Assembly: GCA_013824715.1 (NCBI GenBank)
Contig: PNOH01000037.1
Coordinates: 1-44,043 of the forward strand
Reading direction: 5' to 3'
DNA length: 44,043 bases
Source: Odoribacter sp.
GTDB lineage: Bacteria > Bacteroidota > Bacteroidia > Bacteroidales > Prolixibacteraceae
In this document: positions 23,271 through 31,451 of the stretch, piece after piece
Layout of the letters: every line of letters starts with the position of its first letter
Numbering within the stretch: position 1 is the first letter of the stretch
Made by a program: the position numbers and the translations under genes
The notes under the pieces: generated by a model
Databases searched by the model: none
Seen by the model: only the letters and a program-made list of their open reading frames with translations
What the model was told of the DNA's origin: nothing

Positions 23271-24155
23271 TTATCCCTTCACTATGCGCATGATCCGGTT
23301 CACGTTTTCGTCAATCTGCCCGATGGTAGTCATCCCGATAGTCATGCAGTCCACATTTCCACTTCCGATCACATATTTTAGCGATTCTTCGCGCCGGCTT
23401 TCTTCGGCCATTTTTCCTTCACCAAATATCTTCATCCCGATAATCCCTTTCCCGCTGTCGTGTGCTTTTTTCAATACGGCCATCACCTCATCAGTAGTCG
23501 CATCCATGACCAGCCCTTCAGGATTAATACGGGCAAGGATTACTTCTACCCAGGGATCGTCAACTGCCAGTTTCAATGCTTCAAAATTGTGGCACGAAAC
23601 TCCGACAGTTTTTATAATTCCTTTTTGCTGGGCTACTGAAAGTGTTTCTATGTATGGCTTTTTTTCTTCCTGCCATTTTTCGTTGGTCATGCAATGCAAA
23701 AGCATGATATCAAAATAATCGGAACTGGTTTCTGACCGGAAACGTTCTATTGTTTTCATCGGTAAATCCTTATTCCAATTCTCCGGACGGGTCCAGATTT
23801 TAGTTAGCAGGGTTGCTTTTTCACGGGGCACTTCTTTCAGCATTTCCTTTACATTGCGATGCGATCCGTAAAGATCGGCGGCATCATAGAAGCTGACACC
23901 CAGCTCGTGGGCATGACGGGCAATTTTCACCCAGTTTTCAACTCCCATTCGGGTCATGTCCGACGACTGGTTTCCACCATGCGTTCCTGTTCCAAGCGCC
24001 AGGCGTGGCACTTTGATACCTGTTTTGCCCAGGCTTACCCGATCAATCTGCATATTTTTAGTACCGGCATAACTCACATTTGGAAAGCCGGCAGATAGGA
24101 CAGCGGCCCCAATGAGTCCGGTCTGGATAAATTGTCTTCTTGAAAATTGTTTCAT
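23271..24155 (-). CDS. Tat-exported aldo/keto reductase
   Basis: This 294-residue aldo/keto reductase has a twin-arginine signal peptide (SRRQFIQTGLIGAAVLSAGF...SYAG), so it is folded before export to the periplasm. The barrel starts at VSLGKTGIKVPRLALGTGTHG. The usual Asp and Tyr are in FYDAADLYGSH, the Lys is in LLTKIW, and LLHC is in the His position; the nucleotide-site residues near the end are IGSGNVDCMTIGM. Substrate unknown. ATG 24155 directly begins the Tat signal; the ATG at 24170 adds five residues. A cytoplasmic paralogue is at 35927-36940. Confidence 0.9.
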   Translation of the reverse strand: MKQFSRRQFIQTGLIGAAVLSAGFPNVSYAGTKNMQIDRVSLGKTGIKVPRLALGTGTHGGNQSSDMTRMGVENWVKIARHAHELGVSFYDAADLYGSHRNVKEMLKEVPREKATLLTKIWTRPENWNKDLPMKTIERFRSETSSDYFDIMLLHCMTNEKWQEEKKPYIETLSVAQQKGIIKTVGVSCHNFEALKLAVDDPWVEVILARINPEGLVMDATTDEVMAVLKKAHDSGKGIIGMKIFGEGKMAEESRREESLKYVIGSGNVDCMTIGMTTIGQIDENVNRIMRIVKG

Positions 24156-24430
24156 AGCAATTGAATTCAAAGTATTAATATTACTCTATGTTTTAGGATT
24201 GCTCCTGAACAGGATAGAATGATTTTTGGATTTATTTGACGGATGAAGATAAGAAATATTTCACCACCTGAATAGTATCTGGCTAAATGTTTGAAATCCA
24301 GTTTAGAAATAATGAAACCATTCGGTTATCCACAAAAACACAACCTGTATTTGCTTATTTATTCATCGGATTTTCTTATATTTATCAAAAGATGTCAAGT
24401 CTTCTGATAAGAATATTAAAAAAGAAAGCT

Positions 24431-25111
24431 ATGAAATTTTACAAAGTAATAGGGGTGATCATTTTTGTTGTTGCTTTTTCAAATAGTTGCAATAAGGAAG
24501 GCGAACCTTTTGTCAAAGAAGAATACACCTACAAAAGCGTAATAATCGGGAACCAGGAATGGATGGCCGATGACTTGAAAAATAACGTATTCTGCAATGG
24601 TGACCCTATTCCGGAAGTTAAAGATTTTTCAGAATGGTCAGGTTTGGAAACGGCAGCCTGGGTGTATGTTAATAATGACAAGTTGAAATACGGGACATTC
24701 GGCAAGCTCTACAATTGGTACGCGGTGAACGACAAAAGAAATATCTGCCCATGCGGATGGCACGTCCCTTCTTATGGAGAATGGGAGGAGTTAATCAAAT
24801 ATCTTGGCGGACCGGATGTTGCGGGTGGAAAAATGAAGTCGCTTGGGACCATTCAAACCAGCGACGGGTTTTGGTACGAACCAAACACCGGGGCGACCAA
24901 TAGCAGCGGATTTTCAGCTATTCCTACTGGTGTATAGGGTAATAGTGTAACATCTGGTGTAATGTCAACGAATGGATATTGGTGGATGTCAACCGATTAT
25001 GCTCCAAATCCTGAATCATGGTTCATTGGGTTAACATCCAACAGTGAAAAAACATTTCAGAGTACGGCTAAAAAAACCTGGGGATTTGCGGTACGCTGTA
25101 TTAAAGATTGA
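24431..25111 (+). pseudogene. FISUMP-domain lipoprotein gene with in-frame stop
   Basis: From ATG 24431 a lipoprotein signal (MKFYKVIGVIIFVVAFSNSC) leads into a FISUMP (Fibrobacter succinogenes major paralogous) domain: IGNQEWMADDLKNNVF, TFGKLYNWYAVND, NICPCGWHVPSYGEWEELI, ATNSSGFSAIPTG. A TAG at 24935-24937 then interrupts it. The same frame continues through GNS...NGYWWMSTDYAPN...GFAVRCIKD to a stop at 25109-25111, which is the normal domain ending. The usual residues at the stop are GYRGN; GGTGTATAGGGTAAT could derive from GGTTATAGGGGTAAT by one inserted and one lost G. Either a recent pseudogene or a sequencing/assembly error. Confidence 0.8.
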
Positions 25112-25168
25112 CCAATTGATATTATTTTGAATAGGGAAAGAGTAAATTCATCTAAAATACTCATGATT

Positions 25169-25948
25169 ATGAAACAATTGATAATTATTTTGGTGATATT
25201 GTTTGGCATTGGTCAGCAGTTGTATGCACAAAACAAAATCCTCGATAGGTTAAGTTTTTCGGTTGGCGGGGGTGCGGCTATTCCTGTCGGAACCTTCGGG
25301 ATGAAAGATATTCACAATTCTGCTGTACATTATAAGGAAGGTCAATATGATTTCATTATTGGCATTGACAAATCAAAAAGTGGTTTTGCCAGGTTGGGTT
25401 ATGATTATCATGCCCAGTTAAGTTACAGGCTCACGAACCATTTATATGTATTTCTGCGCGCCGGGCAAACCACCAACTCAGTTGAAATGTCAGGAATTTC
25501 AGCATTTTTTACACAAAAGTTGGAACCAATAGAGTTTGAGGAAGCAGATTATACGATTGGCTCACTTACGCCAGGGTTCGGTTATAAGCTAAGTTTAAAG
25601 CAATGGGATCTTTCCATAGGTCTTTTTGGAGGCAGGGCGCGCACCAATTTCCCGGTATATAAAGGTACTTTTACTCCTAACTTAGGGGGTTTTCCTCCGT
25701 CAACCTGGGCATACGAAGGAGAAACGCCGGATTTGAATAGTTTTTCAACGGGAGGAACACTGAGTGTCAACCGCCACATAAAACGGATAAGCGCCGGTAT
25801 CGAAATCGCTTACCAGCATGCAAGCTTTAAGTATGATATTCGTTTCCGGAGGATTCCTGGTTATGATGCTACTCCAATTGTCCATGATAAACTGGTTGTC
25901 TCTTTATTAAATGTTGGGCTTAAAGTGGCGTATAACCTGGAGAAGTGA
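25169..25948 (+). CDS. Outer-membrane beta-barrel protein, paralogue 1
   Basis: This 259-residue exported protein has signal peptide MKQLIIILVILFGIGQQLYA. The body shows alternating strands ending in hydrophobic/aromatic residues (RLSFSVGGGAAIPVGTF, YDYHAQLSYRLTNHLYVFLRAG, GFGYKLSLKQWDLSIGLFGG, LNVGLKVAYNLEK), typical of small OM barrels. It shares layout with the two genes downstream, notably the AAIPVGTF/ATPVGSF opening and a strand before the C-terminus. ATG 25169 (MKQL) matches the starts of its two paralogues. It is followed directly by a fragment of an unrelated secreted protein. Confidence 0.78.
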   Translation: MKQLIIILVILFGIGQQLYAQNKILDRLSFSVGGGAAIPVGTFGMKDIHNSAVHYKEGQYDFIIGIDKSKSGFARLGYDYHAQLSYRLTNHLYVFLRAGQTTNSVEMSGISAFFTQKLEPIEFEEADYTIGSLTPGFGYKLSLKQWDLSIGLFGGRARTNFPVYKGTFTPNLGGFPPSTWAYEGETPDLNSFSTGGTLSVNRHIKRISAGIEIAYQHASFKYDIRFRRIPGYDATPIVHDKLVVSLLNVGLKVAYNLEK

Positions 25949-25962
25949 GTTGGCAGTTTTGT

Positions 25963-26390
25963 GGGCAATTGTTACATGCCCCAACGCCACTTCCTTCACC
26001 TGGGATAAGACTTATGGAAATATACCTGTGTATACATCTGGCGCGAATGTTTCATTCACAATGCCTTCAGGTGGATCAATTAGTTTTTCTGTTACCGCTA
26101 AAAATGGTTCAACAACAATAGGCACACGAAGTGTAACTTTTTACAATTATGGTTCCTTTATGGTATTTCCCAACCCAACAACAACTGAGTTTAAAATCGA
26201 TTTGAATAAAGAACTGCCATTTACCGTTTTGTTGCAAAGTTTTGATGGACAGGCAAAAAAAGAAATCAAAGACTACTCCGGTGGAAAATCAATTGATGTT
26301 TCCGGACTGAAGCCTGGTGATTATTCCATATCCATATACCATGAAGGAAAGCAAGTTAGCAAACAACGATTAATTATTTCCAAAAAGTAA
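25963..26390 (+). pseudogene. 5'-truncated secreted protein with T9SS sorting domain
   Basis: The frame, open from 25911 and overlapping the upstream gene end, becomes meaningful at about 25963-25980 (CPNATSFTWDKTYGNIPVYTSG...SFTMPSGGSISFSVTAKNG). This is an Ig/PKD-like module, followed by a T9SS type A sorting domain: FMVFPNPTTTEFKIDL, then IDVSGLKPGDYSISIYHEGKQVSKQRLIISKK. Such domains target proteins to the cell surface through the type IX system. The catalytic or adhesive N-terminal part and the signal peptide are missing, and the join falls just past the stop codon of the barrel gene. It is a deletion relic, probably not expressed in a useful form. Confidence 0.78.
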
Positions 26391-26404
26391 AATCTCATTG
26401 AATC

Positions 26405-27163
26405 ATGAAACAACTGAATATTTTTTTGTTTGTTTTCGTTTTGTCTTTGATTACCACACAGGCAATAGCACAACAGGAGAAAAACCGTAAATGGGAGCTT
26501 GCTTTTTCGTATGGATTAGCTACCCCTGTTGGCAGTTTTAGCAAAGTTATCCCTGAGAAATCGTTTGCAAAAGATGATATGGGCAAAGAATCCATCGCCT
26601 TCACCAAAGAAGGTCATGGCGCGGCAAAAAACGGGCGATTTCTTTCTGCGGAGCTGAGTTACTGTCTTAAGAAACACTGGTTTGTTTCGCTGATCGCAAC
26701 TCAATCGAATAACACGGTAGATACAAAACCCATGTTGGAATATGTTAATAAAGTTACTCGAATGGATTTCAATTCCCTTACGAATAATGATTACCGGGTC
26801 AATTCATTGGCCCTCGGATTTGGCTATCGATATCAGGTAAAAAAGCTTGGGTTTCAGTTGATTCCAATCCTGGGGCGCGCCGAAATCTCAAAACCTGATT
26901 ATAGTTTTACATTTTCTAAAATTTATCCTATTGATTTTTCAGTATTTGGTAAGCAGAATTCCTTTTTGCTTGGTGTGAACAGCAGAATTAGTTACCAGCT
27001 TAGCTCACGTTTTAGTCTGGCTTTAAAAATGGGGTACAATGCGGCCAACTTTAAATACGTGTGGATCTCACATTCTCCCGGAGTGGACCCATTCAGAAGC
27101 ACAGATGTGATTAATTACCGGTTGATCCAGACCGGAATTACCTTAGGTTTTAAACTCATGTAG
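26405..27163 (+). CDS. Outer-membrane beta-barrel protein, paralogue 2
   Basis: This 252-residue protein has signal peptide MKQLNIFLFVFVLSLITTQAIAQ. It is closely related to the next gene: GLATPVGSFSKV / GQAAPIGSYSKV, KEGHGAAKNGRFLSAELSYCLKKHW / KEGNGAAKTGGFRSLEVSYLLNKHW, VNSLALGFGYRYQVKKL / VNSVAIGMGYQFQVKKL, DVINYRLIQTGITLGFKL / DVINYRLVETGIVLGIKL. Alternating strand pattern and C-terminal aromatic/hydrophobic strand fit an 8- to 12-stranded OM barrel. Function unknown. It starts 14 nt after the T9SS fragment and ends 5 nt before paralogue 3, so it is co-transcribed with it. Confidence 0.82.
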   Translation: MKQLNIFLFVFVLSLITTQAIAQQEKNRKWELAFSYGLATPVGSFSKVIPEKSFAKDDMGKESIAFTKEGHGAAKNGRFLSAELSYCLKKHWFVSLIATQSNNTVDTKPMLEYVNKVTRMDFNSLTNNDYRVNSLALGFGYRYQVKKLGFQLIPILGRAEISKPDYSFTFSKIYPIDFSVFGKQNSFLLGVNSRISYQLSSRFSLALKMGYNAANFKYVWISHSPGVDPFRSTDVINYRLIQTGITLGFKLM

Positions 27164-27168
27164 AAATT

Positions 27169-27924
27169 ATGAAACAGTTGAACAATATAATTTTCGTTTT
27201 CATTTTGTCGCTGATTAGTGCACAGGCAATGGCACAAGAGGAAAAAACCCGGAAATGGGATATCTCCATTACTTTGGGTCAGGCTGCTCCAATCGGCAGT
27301 TATAGCAAGGTAGCTCCAGAAGAGACCTTGAATACGGAATATCCCGGTTTACATTTTTACAAAGAAGGAAATGGCGCAGCAAAAACAGGAGGTTTCCGGT
27401 CGCTTGAAGTGAGCTATCTGCTAAATAAACATTGGGTTGCATCCATAATTGCCAATAGGTCGCGAAATTCAGTAAATACCGGGCCAGTCAAAGACTACAT
27501 AAATTCGGTGCTTGACCAAGACTTTTATGCAATTACACATAACGACTACGTGGTGAACTCAGTCGCAATTGGGATGGGCTATCAATTTCAGGTAAAAAAG
27601 CTTGAATTTCGGATAATCCCAATTCTGGGGGATGCATCAATCTCGAGCCCTGAATATGGTTTTATCACGAAGAAAGAGTATTATAAGGGACAGTATTATT
27701 TTGATGTGCCTATCAAACAAAACGCTATTCTGCTTGGCTTTAATAGCAGTATAAATTACGAGCTTGGCTCCATGTTTTACATTGGACTGAAAACCGGTTA
27801 CCATTCGGCCAACTTCAATTATGCTGTCCGAAAATTTGCTCCCGGAATCAAGGCTTTACTTTATAACGATGTTATTAATTACAGGTTGGTAGAGACGGGT
27901 ATTGTTTTGGGGATCAAACTTTAG
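27169..27924 (+). CDS. Outer-membrane beta-barrel protein, paralogue 3
   Basis: This 251-residue tandem duplicate of the preceding gene has signal peptide MKQLNNIIFVFILSLISAQAMAQ. Conserved blocks are listed with paralogue 2. Divergence is concentrated in loops (SKVAPEETLNTEYPGLHFY; KEYYKGQYYFDVP), as expected for surface loops under diversifying pressure. There are 5 nt between the genes, and a strong hairpin follows 21 bp after the stop. No partner enzyme, TonB box or SusD-like gene is near, so a structural or adhesive role is as likely as transport. Confidence 0.82.
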   Translation: MKQLNNIIFVFILSLISAQAMAQEEKTRKWDISITLGQAAPIGSYSKVAPEETLNTEYPGLHFYKEGNGAAKTGGFRSLEVSYLLNKHWVASIIANRSRNSVNTGPVKDYINSVLDQDFYAITHNDYVVNSVAIGMGYQFQVKKLEFRIIPILGDASISSPEYGFITKKEYYKGQYYFDVPIKQNAILLGFNSSINYELGSMFYIGLKTGYHSANFNYAVRKFAPGIKALLYNDVINYRLVETGIVLGIKL

Positions 27925-27945
27925 GATTATTGAGCTGTATAGAAC

Positions 27946-27981
27946 CTGAAGGCTGCCTCTGTTCCCGGAGACAGCCTTCAG
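27946..27981 (+). terminator. Hairpin terminator after the barrel-protein cluster
   Basis: CTGAAGGCTG (27946-27955) pairs perfectly with CAGCCTTCAG (27972-27981), and CTC/GAG can extend the stem inside. There is no T run after it, so it may act as a 3'-end stabiliser or rho-aided terminator. Confidence 0.55.
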
Positions 27982-28065
27982 TATGAAAAGCCATTTGTTA
28001 AAAAACTGTTGGTAACAAATCGGTTTGACATAGGTCAATTCAAGGTTCCCGGATGCTTTTTTACC

Positions 28066-28073
28066 TATTTTTG
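28066..28073 (+). promoter_or_regulatory. Putative -7 box of the DUF5020-azgA unit
   Basis: TATTTTTG is an exact TAnnTTTG match, 34 bp before the ATG at 28108. A clear -33 is not seen. Confidence 0.45.
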
Positions 28074-28107
28074 GCCTTTCAATCACTCACAACTAAAAGA
28101 TTAGATT

Positions 28108-28836
28108 ATGAAGAAATTAGTCCTTGCTTTTGTTGCAGGTTTATTTGCATTCGGCGCATTCAGCCAAAACATCCAGTTGCATTACGACATGGGTAAAAAC
28201 CGTAATTATCTGACCAGTACGGTAGAAATGTTCAGGCCAGATAAAACCGGCAATACCTTCTTTTTTATAGATTTCGACTACGGAGGGAATGATGTGAACT
28301 ATGCTCCATCCTTGTCGTATTTCGAAATTGCCCGTAGTTTCAAGTTAGGCAAATCACCTTTCAGTTGGCAAATTGAATATAATGGCGGACTTTTCCAGAG
28401 CTACAACAAAACCGCGAAATCATTTGCTAGCCAGCCTATTAGTAATGCCTGGTTAACCGGGGTTGACTATTCGTGGAATGCTCCCGATTTTTCAAGAGGA
28501 ATCTCCCTGAAAGCCCTTTATAAGAACATTGCCAATACTCCTGATAACAGTCCGAATAATTTCCAGTTGACGGCTGTCTGGTACCTCAATTTCGCCAAGG
28601 GTAAAATGAGATTCAACGGTTTTGCGGACTTTTGGAAAGAAACGCATACGGTTTCAAACGATGGGTTCCAACGTAATTTCCAATCAAAGAAATACATCTT
28701 CCTGGCCGAACCACAGCTCTGGTATAACTTCACTCCGAAATTTGCTGCGGGTTCGGAAATTGAAATCAGTAACAATTTTGCAGGGAATGCCGGGTTCATG
28801 ATCAATCCATGCGCTTCGTTGAAATACACTTTCTAA
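28108..28836 (+). CDS. DUF5020 (Tsx-like) outer-membrane protein
   Basis: This 242-residue OM protein has signal peptide MKKLVLAFVAGLFAFGAFSQ and the DUF5020 pattern (NIQLHYDMGKNRNYLTSTVEMFRPDKTGNTFFFIDFDYGG, SYFEIARSFKLG, FNGFADFW, FLAEPQLWYNF, ASLKYTF). DUF5020 resembles the Tsx nucleoside channel family (established for the fold group, not shown for this protein). The next gene, 11 nt downstream, is a purine-type permease, so a purine or nucleoside pore in the outer membrane is a good inference. The C-terminal Phe suits recognition by the BAM machinery. Confidence 0.85.
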   Translation: MKKLVLAFVAGLFAFGAFSQNIQLHYDMGKNRNYLTSTVEMFRPDKTGNTFFFIDFDYGGNDVNYAPSLSYFEIARSFKLGKSPFSWQIEYNGGLFQSYNKTAKSFASQPISNAWLTGVDYSWNAPDFSRGISLKALYKNIANTPDNSPNNFQLTAVWYLNFAKGKMRFNGFADFWKETHTVSNDGFQRNFQSKKYIFLAEPQLWYNFTPKFAAGSEIEISNNFAGNAGFMINPCASLKYTF

Positions 28837-28847
28837 ACTAAACCAAC

Positions 28848-30227
28848 ATGGAATTTATAACCAAATTTTTCAAGCTTCAGGAGAATAAAACGACTGTACG
28901 CACCGAGATCATTGCAGGGATTACCACCTTTATGACGATGGCCTACATCCTGTTCCTGAACCCGAATATTCTTTCGGCTACCGGAATGGACAAGAATGCT
29001 GTATTCTTTGCTACTGCCATTGCTGCTGGGTTTGTGACTATCGCGATGGGTTTGTTTGTCAATTTCCCGATTGCCCTGGCACCGGGAATGGGATTGAACG
29101 CTTTCTTTGCAACCGTTGCACTGGCTGGTGTCGGAATGGACTGGAGAGTTGCGCTGGGCGCGGTTTTCATTTCAGGTATTATTTTTATCCTGCTGACCAT
29201 TACCAAAGTCCGCCAAATACTTGTAGTTGCAGTTCCCCATTCTTTAAAAGTAGCCATTACAGTTGGCATTGGACTATTCATTACCATTATCGGACTGAAG
29301 CTTTCTGAAATTATGGTAGCATCGGCCAATGTAATTCCACCAACCCTCGAAAAGATGAATGCCACCAAAGGGATCGCCAATCTGATGTTTTTTGAATGGA
29401 ACATTGGTTTTGGCAGCCTTAAAAATCCGGCGATGTTGCTAACCCTGCTTGGACTTTTAATTACTGCTTCTTTGATGGCTTTACGCGTGAAAGGTTCACT
29501 GCTTATTGGTATTATCGTGACCACTATCATCGGAATCCCGATGGGAGTGACCAAAATTGCTGATGGATTTTCGCCCATTTCGCTTCCTGATTTCTCCAAC
29601 CTGGCTGTTTTCGAACTCGATATTAAAGGTGCGTTAAGTATGGGAATCTGGACCGTTGTATTCACCTTCACGTTTGTAGAATTGTTCGACACGTTCGGAA
29701 CGCTTGTTGGAACGGCCAATAAAGCGGGCCTGATAGACAAGGAAGGCAACTCGCCCAAAATCGGGAAAGCCATGTTGGTGGATGCATTTGGTGTTTCGTT
29801 TGGGGCTTTAATGGGAACCAGTACAGTTACTGCCTACGTCGAAAGCGCTGCCGGTATCAGTGAAGGAGGCCGTACCGGTCTTACGGCTGTTACTACTGGC
29901 TTGTTATTTTTGGTGGCACTGATTCTTGCCCCGCTGGCAACCTTAATTCCGAATGCAGCTACTGCCCCGGCTTTGATCATCGTAGGTTTGCTGATGGTTT
30001 CAGCGATTAAGGAAATAAATTTCGATGATTTTACTGAAGGCTTTCCCGCGTTCATGGTTATCATCATGATGCCATTTACTTACAGCATTGCCAATGGGAT
30101 TGCTGCCGGTATCATTTTCTATACTATCCTGAAAGTTCTCACCGGAAAAGCAAAAAAGGTACATTGGATGATGTATCTGCTGGTCACATTGGTAATCATT
30201 CGATATATTTTTCTTACCGAAGGTTAA
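28848..30227 (+). CDS. NCS2-family purine permease, AzgA type
   Basis: This 459-residue polytopic permease of the AzgA-like subgroup (adenine/guanine/hypoxanthine uptake) opens with FFKLQENKTTVRTEIIAGITTFMTMAYILFLNPNIL. Characteristic motifs are NFPIALAPGMGLNAFFA, TFTFVELFDTFGTLVGTANKAGL and MGTSTVTAYVESAAGISEGGRTGLTAV. About 13 hydrophobic segments are visible. It is paired with the upstream DUF5020 channel (11-nt gap), which suggests a two-membrane route for purine salvage. Exact base specificity is unknown. Confidence 0.93.
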   Translation: MEFITKFFKLQENKTTVRTEIIAGITTFMTMAYILFLNPNILSATGMDKNAVFFATAIAAGFVTIAMGLFVNFPIALAPGMGLNAFFATVALAGVGMDWRVALGAVFISGIIFILLTITKVRQILVVAVPHSLKVAITVGIGLFITIIGLKLSEIMVASANVIPPTLEKMNATKGIANLMFFEWNIGFGSLKNPAMLLTLLGLLITASLMALRVKGSLLIGIIVTTIIGIPMGVTKIADGFSPISLPDFSNLAVFELDIKGALSMGIWTVVFTFTFVELFDTFGTLVGTANKAGLIDKEGNSPKIGKAMLVDAFGVSFGALMGTSTVTAYVESAAGISEGGRTGLTAVTTGLLFLVALILAPLATLIPNAATAPALIIVGLLMVSAIKEINFDDFTEGFPAFMVIIMMPFTYSIANGIAAGIIFYTILKVLTGKAKKVHWMMYLLVTLVIIRYIFLTEG

Positions 30228-30261
30228 TCGGATATGCAATTTATTTCATGAAAACAAATCC

Positions 30262-30448
30262 TATTCCGTCCGAAAAGAAGTCAAGATATTGTTCAGCTTC
30301 ATCTCGCGGACGGTTGGATTCGTTTGTTTTATCTATCTATAAATATTTGGCAGCTCTGCTGCTATGGATTTATCCCAAAAGGTGCAGCGCACCAAAATAT
30401 TTGCAGAAAATTAATTCTCCTGAAGCAATGAAAGTGCAGCGCACCGAG
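30262..30448 (-). repeat. Dispersed hairpin repeat, copy B
   Basis: Read on the minus strand it carries mini-hairpins GTGC-AGC-GCAC (around 30434-30444), GGTGC-AGC-GCACC (30381-30393) and GCAGC-TCT-GCTGC (30350-30362). Then come AAATATTTATAGA (30348-30336) and an outer stem CGTCCG/CGGACG (30312-30307 and 30272-30267) enclosing GAGATGAAGC...GAACAA...TTGAC. This last part is the same module as copy A at 13748-13833, in opposite orientation. It occupies the gap between azgA and a convergent gene; no ORF is supported. Confidence 0.8.
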
Positions 30449-30497
30449 ACATTTTTTTGAATTCTTTTTTAGCTTGGAGTTACCTGCTCCTGAAGAT

Positions 30498-31355
30498 TTA
30501 TCCCTGAAAACTCCTTGGTATTGGTAATTTAAACGAAAGTTGTTGCCCGGTTACCGGATGGGCAAACTCAAGTTTGTACGAAAGCAGTTTGATGTAGTTG
30601 ACGGTTCTGCCATCCTCGTTATATCGCCGGTCGCCCACAATGGGGCAGCCAATTGAAGAAAGATGGATTCGGATTTGGTTTTTCCGGCCAGTATCAAGTT
30701 TAATTTCGAGCAAAGCCATGGAATGAAAGGTCTTTAATACCCGGTATTCGGTAATTGCTTCTTTCGAGCCAGGAACTTCATGATCGTATGACACCATTTT
30801 CATGTTTGCCTCTTCGCGCAGCCAGGTGCGAATTATTCCTTCTTTCTTTTCAGGAATGGCGGTGGTTTGAGCCAGGTAATATTTGTTTACGGATTTCCAG
30901 TTTTCCTGAAATAATTCTTTTACTTCTTCTGAACGGGCAAAAATAATCAGGCCTTCAACCGCTTTATCGAGTCGGTGAACCGGAAAAAGTTGCTCACGAC
31001 TGCCATAGCGCTCCCGGAGATAGCTGCGCACCCGTGTGAAAAGTGTTTGTCCTTCAAGGGCCGTGTCGCCGCTTGAAACAATTCCTGGTGGTTTGTTTAC
31101 CACAATCAGCCATTGGTCTTCGTGAACAATCTTAAGTTGAAACCCATCCAGTTTTACAGCCCGCTCCAAAGATTTTGGCAGAAACTCAACTATCTGTCCT
31201 TCAGCAACGATATCATCGGGTCGTTTCAGGGTTTTATCGCCACATTTTACGGTGTGGTTATCAATCAGCTTCTTTGCCTTCGAATTCGACATTCCGGCGT
31301 GGTAGGCCAAAAGGAGTTCGATGAGGGTACAGTTCTTTTTCGCTTTAAACTTCAT
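30498..31355 (-). CDS. RluA-family pseudouridine synthase with S4 domain
   Basis: This 285-residue RNA pseudouridine synthase has an N-terminal S4 RNA-binding domain (residues 1-60, TLIELLLAYHAGMSNSKAKKLIDNHTVKCGDKTL) and the catalytic domain (IVVNKPPGIVSSGD; HRLDKAVEGLIIFARS with the catalytic Asp; LDTGRKNQIRIHLSSIGCPIVGDRRY). RluA/RluC/RluD-type; the target uridine cannot be assigned. It differs from the short S4-less paralogue at 8695-9384. It is convergent with azgA across repeat B. A 25-bp hairpin precedes it. Confidence 0.93.
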   Translation of the reverse strand: MKFKAKKNCTLIELLLAYHAGMSNSKAKKLIDNHTVKCGDKTLKRPDDIVAEGQIVEFLPKSLERAVKLDGFQLKIVHEDQWLIVVNKPPGIVSSGDTALEGQTLFTRVRSYLRERYGSREQLFPVHRLDKAVEGLIIFARSEEVKELFQENWKSVNKYYLAQTTAIPEKKEGIIRTWLREEANMKMVSYDHEVPGSKEAITEYRVLKTFHSMALLEIKLDTGRKNQIRIHLSSIGCPIVGDRRYNEDGRTVNYIKLLSYKLEFAHPVTGQQLSFKLPIPRSFQG

Positions 31356-31374
31356 CTGTTAATAATTTTCATTT

Positions 31375-31440
31375 ACCACATAGACACATAGTTCACATAG
31401 AAAAGAATTTAAAAGTATGTGTTCTATGTGCCTATGTGGT
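31375..31440. repeat. Long hairpin of CATAGACACATAG-type words
   Basis: Arms 31375-31399 and 31416-31440 pair at 22 of 25 positions around a 16-nt loop. They are built from repeats of ACATAG. It lies between two minus-strand genes, and is another member of the degenerate-word spacers. Confidence 0.75.
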
Positions 31441-31451
31441 TATTTTTAGGT

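Noticed and set aside
28943-29773. 276-codon open frame on the minus strand inside the purine permease gene
   Set aside because: Complement of a hydrophobic protein gene; low-complexity I/S/P-rich translation with no motif, while the plus strand encodes a clear AzgA-type permease.
30164-30460. 98-codon frame crossing the end of azgA and repeat B
   Set aside because: It translates the repeat hairpins; no homologous protein pattern.
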